A stretch of DNA of 64,000 nucleotides from the NCBI RefSeq assembly GCF_920984675.1, contig NZ_CAKLBV010000005.1, positions 1-64,000 of the forward strand, in the 5' to 3' direction. The translations under genes were made by a program, and so were the position numbers. The DNA is from Methylobacterium sp. Leaf118. Lineage in GTDB: Bacteria > Pseudomonadota > Alphaproteobacteria > Rhizobiales > Beijerinckiaceae. Below are positions 19,301-25,461 of the stretch, piece by piece. Under the pieces are notes generated by a model. The model did not search any database and was not told the origin of the DNA. It worked only from the letters and a program-made list of their open reading frames with translations. Numbering within the stretch: position 1 is the stretch's first letter; every line of letters starts with the position of its first letter.

Positions 19301-22300
19301 TGTCCTTGCTGCTCGGGACCGGCGCGGGCGGCTTTGCCGCCGCCACGACTCTTCCGATCAACGGCGCGTTCTCCGTGCCGCGGGCGGTGACGGTGGCCGA
19401 CATGAACGGAGACGGCAATGCCGACCTCCTCGTGGGCTACACCAGCTCCGTCAGCCTGCTGCTCGGGGACGGCAAGGGCGGGTTCAGCGCGGGCGGGGAC
19501 TACGCCGCGGGTTTCCGCACGACCGGCGTCGCCGCGGCGGATCTGAATGGCGATGGTCGTCTCGACCTCATCGCCAGCTTCGGCGGCGAATTGGATGAAG
19601 ACTATTCCGGCGATGGCGTGATCAGCCCCGGTGGCGTGTCGGTCCGGCTCGCGGATGGGAGCAGCGGCTTCGGCCCGGCGATCACCTACGCCGCCGGGAA
19701 TGCGCCGGAGGATCTCGCCGTGGCCGACCTGAACGGGGACGGCACGCCGGATCTCGTCGTCGCCAACGTGCTGGGCGGAAACGTCTCGGTTCTGCTGGGC
19801 AACGGCTTCGGTGGGTTCAACACCGCAGTGAACTACGCCGCCGGCGTCGCCCCCACGGCCGTCACGACCGCCGACCTCAACGGCGACGGCCGTCTGGACC
19901 TCGCCGTCGCCGATGGACAACGGATCAGCGTGCTGCTCGGCAACGGCGCCGGCGTCTTCGGCTCGCCCACGCGCTACCTCGCCGGCAACACGGAGTTGGT
20001 CTCGATCTCGGCAGCGGACGTGAACGGCGACGGCCGGCTCGATCTGGTCGCGGCGAGCAGTAACGGCAACGTGTACACGCTGCTGAACCAGTCCGCCGCG
20101 CCGGGCCTGTTCAAGGCCACCGGCGTCGGTGCGCTGCCCGGCGCCAGCACCGGCTTGGTCGTCGATACCAAGCCCCCCCGGGTCGCGCCCACGGATGTCG
20201 TGGTGGTCGGGACGGGGCTCGGCGCGGTCGAGAACGCGGCCAACGGCGTCGTGGTGGGAACCGTGCGCGGCGTGGATGCGGGCGGGCTGTCGATGACCTA
20301 CAGCCTCACCGACAATGCCGCCGGGCGCTTCGCCATCAACGCCGCCTCCGGTCAGATCACGGTGGTTCAGGGGCTTCTCCTCGACTACGAGCAGGCCGCC
20401 ACCCACACGATCAAGGTCACGGTCACGGACGATACCGGCCTGCGCTTCACCAAGGCCCTCACGGTTCAAGTCGGCAACCGCACGCCCGAGTTCGTCACCG
20501 GAGACGCGAGCGCCAACACGCTGGTGGGCGGCGTCGGCGATGACGCCTTCTCCGGCGGCGGCGGCAACGATGCCCTGAACGGGGCCGGCGGCGACGATCG
20601 GCTCTACGGCGGCACCGAGGCCGACCGCCTGATCGGCGGATCGGGGGACGACCGGCTCTACGGCGAGGCCGGCATCGACACGCTGCAAGGGGGCGACGGC
20701 AACGATCTGCTCGATGGCGGCGCAGAGGCCGATCAGCTCTCGGGCGGCAGCGGGAACGACCGGCTGGACGGCGGCGCCGGCGCCGACCTGATGGACGGCG
20801 GAACCGGGGACGACAGCTACACCGTCGACAATGCGGGCGATCGCGTCATCGAGGCAGCGGAGGGCGGCACCGACACGGTCTCGGCCGCGGTGGGCTTCAC
20901 CCTCGGTGCGGGCCAGGCGATCGAGGTTCTCCGTGCCCATGCCGGAGCGACGGGCCTGACGCTCACCGGCAACGAACGCGCCAACCGGATCCTGGGCAAT
21001 GCCGGGGCCGACGCGCTCAACGGCATGGACGGGGCGGACCGGCTGGACGGCGGCACGGGCGCCGACCGCATGGAAGGTGGGGCCGGGGACGACGTCTTCT
21101 ACGTCGACCACGCGGGCGATCGCGCGATCGAGGCAAGGGGAGCCGGCTCCGACACGGTCTATGCCGCAGTCGGCTTCACCCTCGGGGCAGGCCAGGAAAT
21201 CGAGTTCCTCCGCGCCAATGCCGGAGCCACGGGCCTGACGCTCACCGGCAACGAATTCGCCAACCGCATCGTGGGCAATGCCGGGGCCGACACGCTCAAC
21301 GGCATGGCGGGCGCGGATTGGCTGGACGGGGGCACCGGCGCCGACCGGATGGAGGGCGGGACCGGGAACGACGAGTACCGCGTCGACAACGTGAACGATC
21401 GGGTGATCGAGGCGACGGGGGGCGGCACCGACACGATCTACGCCTCGGTGAGCCTCACGCTCAGAACCGGCCAGGAGATCGAATATCTTCGGGCCAATGC
21501 TGGGGCCACGGGCCTGACGCTCACCGGCAACGCGTTCGCCAACCGCATCGTCGGCAATGCCGGGGCCGACACGCTCAAGGGCATGGACGGGGCGGACCGG
21601 CTGGACGGCGGCGCCGGCGCCGACCTGATGGTCGGTGGGACCGGGGACGACGTTTTCTACGTCGACAACGCGGGCGATCGCGCGAACGAGGCGACGGGCG
21701 CCGGCTCCGACACGGTCTATGCCGCGGTCGGCTTCACCCTCGGCGCGGGCCAGGCGATCGAGTTCCTCCGGGCCAATGCCGGGGCCGCGGGCCTGACGCT
21801 CACCGGCAATGAACTGGCCAACCGCATCGTCGGAAATGCCGGAGCCGACACGCTCAACGGCATGGCGGGCGCCGACCGGCTCGATGGCGGCACCGGCGCC
21901 GACCGGATGGTGGGCGGAACCGGGGATGACGTCTATTACGTCGACAACGCGGGCGATCGGGCGATCGAGGCGACGGGGGCCGGCTCCGATACGGTCTATG
22001 CCGCGGTGAGCTTCGCCCTCGGGGCAGGCCAGGAGATCGAGTTTCTCCGCGCCCATGCCGGAGCGACGGGCCTGACGCTCACCGGCAACGCGTTCGCCAA
22101 CCAGATCGTCGGCAATGCCGGGGCCGACACGCTTACGGGTGGGACGGGCGCGGACACCTTCGTGTTCTCGGCCGCACTCGGCGGGGGGAACATCGACCAG
22201 ATCACCGACTTCTCGCACGCCGCGGACACGCTCCACCTGTCCAGGAGCGCGTTCTCGGGCCTGTCCGCCGGGACCTTGAGCGCCGAGGCGTTCAAGGTGA

Positions 22301-22461
22301 TCGGCGCCGGTGCGATCGATGCGAATGATCGCGTGCTCTACGACAAGGCGACGGGCGCGCTGTCCTACGACGCGGATGGCAGTGGCACGGGGGCGGCGGT
22401 GCAGTTTGCCATCCTGACCAGTCGCCCGACGATCGATCACACCGACCTCTTCGTCGTCTGA
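13360..22461 (+). CDS. Giant RTX protein with Ig-like, FG-GAP propeller and cadherin domains
   Basis: A 3033-residue protein without a signal peptide, built for type I secretion. Order: an Ig-like unit (about 1-105), seven FG-GAP/VCBS repeats (107-445), five Ig-like units of ~100 residues (465-1010), seven FG-GAP repeats (1025-1390), three Ig-like units (1415-1740), ten FG-GAP repeats (1755-2255), one cadherin-like domain (2276-2375), nonapeptide RTX repeats GGxGxDxLx (2381-2480), five 93-residue repeats (from 2485), then a final 'GGTGADTFVFS' and the C-terminal signal ending in hydrophobic 'DLFVV'. The many DxNxDG loops imply heavy calcium binding. It is likely a cell-surface or released adhesin. 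A HlyC-like gene follows on the other strand. Domain edges are approximate. Confidence 0.85.
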   Translation: MTVRVTSLSSFASAPGTLKVGQSVTFTAALNRPVVVSGIPTLITSDGGIAFYVAALSTPTSLVFRYTVAQGDSSSDLTVIGLTTNGGSITSPGTLFLENPAQYSTGDQPRDIAAADVNGDGNLDLVTANYGSNSVSVLLGVRPKLASVTGNFSFTDATDFAAGLRPSSVAVGDFNKDGKLDIVATNLLSDTVTVLQGEGTGFFKTLGAAPASAGPVSVTAADVNGDGNLDLVIAAGNKKASVIIGGGRFDFGAPKPYEVGSSPVASAVADIDGDGDVDIFVVNQTSKSVSVLLNDGQGGFANGNNYRVGPLPTDVVAADLNNDDAIDLVITNSGDDTITVLRGDGNGGFAPAIVSTGPNNPGAVAAADMDGDGTLDLVVASDEGVSVLVGKGDGNFATPYSLATGDRPSALVVADFNRDGLPDVAVTNAGSDTVSILRNNSLLTEDLWLPSIVLNGGTITGFVIDGEVATVVGRSATAGTFGVGRTIDLSLRFSEEVFVNGVPELALNTGGTATYVSGSSTNTLVFRTTVAAGQNAATLAVTGVALSGGARIVNESGNSVTLDQAPGSIPGVAVDTAGPGLVTDHATPEVGRYGTGQVVTLTLTGSEPLTVSGTPILTLNNGGTATYVSGSGTPTLQFRYTIGAGQDTPGLAVTGVTLSGGSTIQDAAGNNATLTGAAAAFTGLTIDTTAPVVVAVAANPGKGTFDVGQILTFTLTLSEAVTVQGSPVLQLNDGGTATFVGSAGATLTFTTTIAAGQNAATLAVTGLTVPAGASIRGAGTGTDAYLASAAETFDTISVNTAAPVVEDLVALPGNAILGVGAVVTLHVVMSKDVIVSGGPPTLTLSDGSVARYVSGSGTDTLVFTSVVAPGQTVPDLAVTGLNLNGAGIADAAGRTANLAGAVGNPDGTLEIDAAAVTVSAVAATTAETGPLSIGDAVTFSLTLDRAVTLTTGTGAPTLTLSDGGTATYDAAASTATKLVFHHTVAVGQNAANLTVETLALNGSTVTVPDGPLTFSPPASTPIDSGYNYGTNTTIADMDRDGIADIVVQNYGALSILLGDGDGGFYPPILYQPGFVRDGDDGQFFIASGPAVVADLNGDGILDVVTPGSNTGKINVSLGDGTGNLRTPTLIEARFGDQDYGRSADALTLADMNRDGAVDIVAATNGAVFIMDGDGSGGFAAARPFAMAGYASSLTPVDMDGDGDLDVVGTRTPRQGGVGEAFIMRGDGQGGLGAPTTVVTASSDYVVRSVVADLNGDGKLDVAALDYGKTLHVALADGSGGFTAAPRLTTGPAPTGLAAADVNGDGTIDLIVASSGTVDMNHPDFINLGDGSLQVFLGDGNGGFAAPVAFDTGTGNYQVLESVTAGDVNADGRPDLIIMNRTSASAVVLLNETIPPNVFDPGGAATAPGHATGLVVDTTAPVFLGGASSPARGVYDIGQVITLTLTGTEPLLVTGTPVLTLNNGAVATYVSGSGTTSLQFRTTVAAGQSTAALAVTGVTLPTGAAIRDAAGNAADLSGAPTSFPDLSIVTTAPTVLAVEASPASGPLGAGAVITLEVVLDKPVAVSRGVPTLTLSTGGTATYVAGSGTNTLVFTTTVAAGQATSDLAVTGIALNGATVTDRGGQAADLGGAVSNPAGTLAVSAPAQSVLAIAATPSVAGPLKAGDTVTFTATLGAAVSVSGTPILTLNDGGTATYDASASTATSLVFRHTVQAGQNTSSLAVTALTLSGASIAVPGRLAFGTAAGVPVGTTGWGPSVPTLAVNLDQDGIPDEVKVNPGAGTVSVRLFDPDNNRFFPTTDYAVGLDPGSVTRADVNGDGIGDLLVANAGSGSVSVLLGLGDALIPNGRFAPAITVAVNGTASAPRSVTVSDSNGDGRPDLLVASGTSVFLLTGDGAGGFTPDGNGAPPMGATVADVNGDGRPDAIVTLAGTNQVAVLLGTGAGSFGPATTYGIGLVPYGVTVADLNRDGRADLIVANAYSGTLSLLLGTGAGGFAAATTLPINGAFSVPRAVTVADMNGDGNADLLVGYTSSVSLLLGDGKGGFSAGGDYAAGFRTTGVAAADLNGDGRLDLIASFGGELDEDYSGDGVISPGGVSVRLADGSSGFGPAITYAAGNAPEDLAVADLNGDGTPDLVVANVLGGNVSVLLGNGFGGFNTAVNYAAGVAPTAVTTADLNGDGRLDLAVADGQRISVLLGNGAGVFGSPTRYLAGNTELVSISAADVNGDGRLDLVAASSNGNVYTLLNQSAAPGLFKATGVGALPGASTGLVVDTKPPRVAPTDVVVVGTGLGAVENAANGVVVGTVRGVDAGGLSMTYSLTDNAAGRFAINAASGQITVVQGLLLDYEQAATHTIKVTVTDDTGLRFTKALTVQVGNRTPEFVTGDASANTLVGGVGDDAFSGGGGNDALNGAGGDDRLYGGTEADRLIGGSGDDRLYGEAGIDTLQGGDGNDLLDGGAEADQLSGGSGNDRLDGGAGADLMDGGTGDDSYTVDNAGDRVIEAAEGGTDTVSAAVGFTLGAGQAIEVLRAHAGATGLTLTGNERANRILGNAGADALNGMDGADRLDGGTGADRMEGGAGDDVFYVDHAGDRAIEARGAGSDTVYAAVGFTLGAGQEIEFLRANAGATGLTLTGNEFANRIVGNAGADTLNGMAGADWLDGGTGADRMEGGTGNDEYRVDNVNDRVIEATGGGTDTIYASVSLTLRTGQEIEYLRANAGATGLTLTGNAFANRIVGNAGADTLKGMDGADRLDGGAGADLMVGGTGDDVFYVDNAGDRANEATGAGSDTVYAAVGFTLGAGQAIEFLRANAGAAGLTLTGNELANRIVGNAGADTLNGMAGADRLDGGTGADRMVGGTGDDVYYVDNAGDRAIEATGAGSDTVYAAVSFALGAGQEIEFLRAHAGATGLTLTGNAFANQIVGNAGADTLTGGTGADTFVFSAALGGGNIDQITDFSHAADTLHLSRSAFSGLSAGTLSAEAFKVIGAGAIDANDRVLYDKATGALSYDADGSGTGAAVQFAILTSRPTIDHTDLFVV
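20812..22206 (+). repeat. Five tandem 279-bp (93-residue) repeats in the RTX protein
   Basis: Units begin at 20812, 21091, 21370, 21649 and 21928, each exactly 279 bases apart; the last copy is replaced by the C-terminal signal near 22140. Each carries a YxVDNAGDR strand, an aromatic-poor stretch 'VGFTLGAGQ(A/E)IE', 'NAGATGLTLTGN' and a short RTX turn 'NAGADTLNGM'. The constant period and high base identity suggest recent duplication or gene conversion. A related 86-residue repeat occurs in the metalloprotease at 28.2-29.0 kb. Confidence 0.88.
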
Positions 22462-22573
22462 GGGCGTGGCGGGCCGAGTTCGGGCACCGGGGGCGCGGCC
22501 CGCGCGGAGATCGCCGTCGAGGGTCCCGAACCGGGTGCCCCCGACCGCGCCTCTCGCTCCGCGCTGGCGGCCT

Positions 22574-23101
22574 TCAGGGGCGTTCCGTCGGCTCCGGCGC
22601 GGGGGCCTTGGTGCGGCGTGGCGCGATCACTTGGTCGAAGATCACGCGCTTGCCGTTCTTCCGATAGCGCACGCCCATGGCCCTTCGGCCGACATTCTGA
22701 GCCTTGCCGGCCTCCACCAGCGCGATGAGCGTCTGCGGCGCCGCCGCGGCCGCCGTCATCACCCATGCGACGTCGGCGCCGTCCGGTCGCTCGAGAGGCG
22801 GCGGCCGCCCCGTCTGGGCGAAGTCACGGGCCTCCGCGTGATCGTAGAGGTGCCATCCGAGATAGCCGACGACCCGCCTGTCGTCGAAGGCGAAGAGGGC
22901 GTGGCGGCGACGGATCTGGTCGTCCACCGTCTGGGTCAGGTCGCCGAACCGGAAGCCGGAGAACGGCGGGCGGCGCGCGAGGAAGTGAAGCGCGACCCCC
23001 AGGGTCGCGTAGGAAGGGTCCAGGGCTCGGATGGTTAGGGCCAAGAATGCGCTCCTCGTCTTGCGCGCGCGGACTGCGACGCGGGCCTGCGGCCGGGTCA
23101 T
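22574..23101 (-). CDS. Putative toxin-activating lysine acyltransferase (HlyC-like)
   Basis: About 175 residues from the ATG at 23101, close to the ~170 of HlyC. The body 'SYATLGVALHFLARRPPF', 'FGDLTQTVDDQIRRRHALFAFDDRRVVGYLGWHLYD' and the late 'YRKNGKRVIFD' follow the GNAT-like RTX-activating acyltransferase fold (internal fatty-acylation of RTX toxins on lysine). The catalytic His of HlyC sits right after an 'LG' pair; here the nearest His is three residues further on, so activity is not assured. It starts 25 bases after the PfkB kinase stop and is probably co-transcribed with it. Its location beside a giant RTX gene supports the call. A generic GNAT acetyltransferase remains possible. Confidence 0.5.
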   Translation of the reverse strand: MTRPQARVAVRARKTRSAFLALTIRALDPSYATLGVALHFLARRPPFSGFRFGDLTQTVDDQIRRRHALFAFDDRRVVGYLGWHLYDHAEARDFAQTGRPPPLERPDGADVAWVMTAAAAAPQTLIALVEAGKAQNVGRRAMGVRYRKNGKRVIFDQVIAPRRTKAPAPEPTERP

Positions 23102-23126
23102 TCGGGGTTTCGTCACGGGACTCCGG

Positions 23127-24086
23127 TCATGGCGCGGGCGCCTCGGACGCGTGCAGGCGGAGGAACGCGGCCAGCTCCCGGGGATCGGGCAGACCGTCGA
23201 GGACACCGTGACGCGTCACCATCAGGGCCCCGCAGGCCGCCGCCATCCGGCCGCTCGCCGCCCAGGGCCGGCCCGCCAGGAGGCCCGCCGCCAGACCGGC
23301 AATGAAGGCGTCGCCAGCGCCCATCGTGTCGATCGCGGTCACCGGGTAGGGGCGTTGATCCCAGATCGTCGAACCGCCGAGGAGGATCCGCGCCCCGGCC
23401 GCGCCGAAGGTGATCACCAGCGCCTCGACGCCGCGGGCGTGCAGCGCCCGCGCCAGATCCTGCGCCGACATTCGCACGCCGCCGGCGGCTTTCCGCCCCT
23501 CGGCGAGGTGGCCGAGCAGAGCCTCGGCTTCGGTCTCGTTCACGACGAGGATCGTGGTCGCGGCCAGGATCTCGGGCAACGGAACCCGGAACGGCGAGGG
23601 GTTGAGGAGGGTCGGAATGCCGGCCCCGCGCGCGATCGCGAAGGCTTCGGCGATGGGGTCGTCGCCGATCTCGAACTGGGCGAGCACCATCCCGCAGGAG
23701 CGGATCCGGGCCGCCGACGCGCGCACGGCCTCCCGCGACAAGAGAAGGTTCGCACCTGGATGGACCGCGAGGCAGTTCTCACCGTCGGCGCCGACGAAGC
23801 CGACGCCGATGCCGGTGGAGCCCGGATGGGAGTGGATCATGGAGACCGGCAGGCCCATCCGCTGCAGAGCGGGCTCGGCCAGCGCGGCGAGATGGTCCGT
23901 CCCGACCGGGATCAGGCCGTCCACCGCCAGCCCGAGCCGGCGCAGACCGGCGGCGACGTTGAATCCCTTGCCGCCCGGTTCCCAGGCGACGGCGGAGGCC
24001 CGGAGCGATTCGCCCGGACGGGGCAGCCGATCCACCCGGAAGGTGCCGGCCGCGACGAAACTGCCGAGCACAAAGGCGCTTCCCAT
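23127..24086 (-). CDS. PfkB-family carbohydrate kinase (ribokinase-like)
   Basis: A 319-residue sugar or nucleoside kinase. The ATG at 24086 (MGSAFVLGSFVAAGTFRVDRLPRPGES) is the family's natural start; longer in-frame options add 35 unrelated residues. PfkB signature 1 is seen as 'WEPGGKGFNVAAGLRRLG' and signature 2 as 'IDTMGAGDAFIAGLAAGLL', whose Asp is the catalytic base. The 'NPSPFR' and 'NETEAEALLG' motifs are ribokinase-like. Divergent from a GntR/UTRA regulator 77 bases away, which likely senses the kinase's sugar phosphate. No transporter is present, so the substrate is open. Confidence 0.85.
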   Translation of the reverse strand: MGSAFVLGSFVAAGTFRVDRLPRPGESLRASAVAWEPGGKGFNVAAGLRRLGLAVDGLIPVGTDHLAALAEPALQRMGLPVSMIHSHPGSTGIGVGFVGADGENCLAVHPGANLLLSREAVRASAARIRSCGMVLAQFEIGDDPIAEAFAIARGAGIPTLLNPSPFRVPLPEILAATTILVVNETEAEALLGHLAEGRKAAGGVRMSAQDLARALHARGVEALVITFGAAGARILLGGSTIWDQRPYPVTAIDTMGAGDAFIAGLAAGLLAGRPWAASGRMAAACGALMVTRHGVLDGLPDPRELAAFLRLHASEAPAP

Positions 24087-24163
24087 ATGGCGGGTCCGTC
24101 GCGAGATCATGTAGGAATGGAGCGTGCCGCGCCGACCGCACGCCCCCATACGATGCCGCCGCA

Positions 24164-24919
24164 TTGACCAGATCACCAAGCGTTTTCGCAAAGCTCCGCA
24201 TTCAGGACGACACGGCTCTCCCGATGTATCGGCAACTGGAGCACCAGTTCCGAACGATGATCGCGGACGGTTTTCTTCCCCCCGGGGCCACCCTGCCGGC
24301 CGAGCGCAAGCTGGCGCTCGATCTCGGCATCAGCCGGAAGACCGTTCAGCAATGCTACGACGCCCTGCGCCAGCAGCGCATGGTGAGCGCGCATGGCCGC
24401 AACGGCTATATTGTTCAGGATGGGTTTCGCCGCATCAAGCCCGGCATGGAGCGTCTCAAGGGCTTCACGCAGGAGATGCAGGAGCTCGGCCGCGTCCCCT
24501 CCTCCCGCATCCTCGAACGGACGATCGGGGAAGACCGCTCCATCGCCTCGATCTTCGGCCTTTCCTCGACCGCCCGGTTCCTGCGGCTCGTCCGGGTGCG
24601 GATGGGCGATGGGATCCCCCTGTCGGTCGAGAAGGCGTGGTACGATCTCAGTGTCGCGCCCGGCCTGGCCGAGGCGGACCTGACGGGGTCGGTCTATGCC
24701 CGTCTCATCGAGTGTGGCGCCCCCCTCGTCGATTGCGAGCAGACCATCGAGGCGGCCTCCCCCGAACCGCAGGAATGCGAGATTTTCGGCTTCTCCGAAC
24801 CGCTCCCCTGCCTGCTGATCAAGCGCCGTTCCTACGGGGGCGATGCGCGCCTGATCGAGTATGTCGAAGGCCTGTTTCGCGGCGACGCCTACGCCTACCG
24901 GCTGCATCTGCGGGCCTGA
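24164..24919 (+). CDS. GntR-family transcriptional regulator (HutC/UTRA type)
   Basis: 251 residues from a TTG start at 24164; the next in-frame ATG (24224) would cut into the DNA-binding domain, so the TTG is preferred although no clear ribosome site precedes it. Residues about 20-85 are the winged helix ('LPMYRQLEHQFRTMIADGFL', 'GATLPAERKLALDLGISRKTV'), and 100-245 the UTRA ligand domain ('RLVRVRMGDGIPLSVEKAWYD', 'AASPEPQECEIFG', 'LLIKRRSYGGDARLIEYVEG'). Such regulators repress sugar or amino-acid genes and release on binding the effector. The divergent PfkB kinase is the obvious target. Confidence 0.88.
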   Translation: MTRSPSVFAKLRIQDDTALPMYRQLEHQFRTMIADGFLPPGATLPAERKLALDLGISRKTVQQCYDALRQQRMVSAHGRNGYIVQDGFRRIKPGMERLKGFTQEMQELGRVPSSRILERTIGEDRSIASIFGLSSTARFLRLVRVRMGDGIPLSVEKAWYDLSVAPGLAEADLTGSVYARLIECGAPLVDCEQTIEAASPEPQECEIFGFSEPLPCLLIKRRSYGGDARLIEYVEGLFRGDAYAYRLHLRA

Positions 24920-25461
24920 CCCAATTCGCGTGGCGCCCGCCGGCCCGTCCCCTCGGTCGAGCCCGGAAGGGGGTATCGGAGCCGGGTCCCAAGGCGCGGG
25001 CCGGAGAGGCGAAACCCGCGCAAGCCAGCGTCGCCCACGCGCCCGGCGCGAATGTCCGGCCTGCTGCCGGTTCGGTGGGTCAAGCATCGCGTTTTGGTTG
25101 AACCGTGTGTCTTGCACCGCTGGTCGCTCCTCACGATGGATTTCGACCTGCGATCGAGGCCATCCGGAAATCCAAATTTAAAGACTTGGCCATAGGGCGC
25201 GTCTCAGGATCGGTGGCGTCCCACGAGAACAGAACGAGTATTTTGAAATTGGTACCAAACCAGGATACCAATTTTCGGCCTGAACTCCGGAGGACTGAAG
25301 CGTTCGGAATGTTTGGGCTCATTTTGGTAGCGTCGATTATTGTCGCATGCTAGCTCTCGGACGAACGGCCCAAACCGATTCGAGGGCACTGCCTTCCAGC
25401 CGTCGGCGCAATCGTCTCCTCCTCTGCGAAGTACAGACTCGGCTCGCGCGGGAGGCGACTC
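24920..25461. promoter_or_regulatory. Non-coding region with palindromes upstream of the metalloprotease
   Basis: No gene is seen in these 542 bases. AAATTGGTA (25246-25254) is mirrored by TACCAATTT (25266-25274), and the 10-bp palindrome TTGGTACCAA (25249-25258) is embedded in it. The half-site TTGGTA resembles targets of GntR-family proteins, and a GntR gene is just upstream, but this link is a guess. The AT-rich stretch 25170-25345 is a likely promoter zone for the gene at 25462. Confidence 0.4.

Noticed and set aside
20500..22150. CRISPR-like periodicity
   Set aside because: The repeats are coding (RTX and 93-residue units) in one frame, with no unique spacers between short identical repeats.
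14290..22440. A 2716-codon open frame on the minus strand, antisense to the giant RTX gene
   Set aside because: Its translation is low-complexity Gly/Arg/Asp/Val text mirroring the repeats on the plus strand; no domain or start context. High-GC repeat codons keep the reverse frame free of stops.
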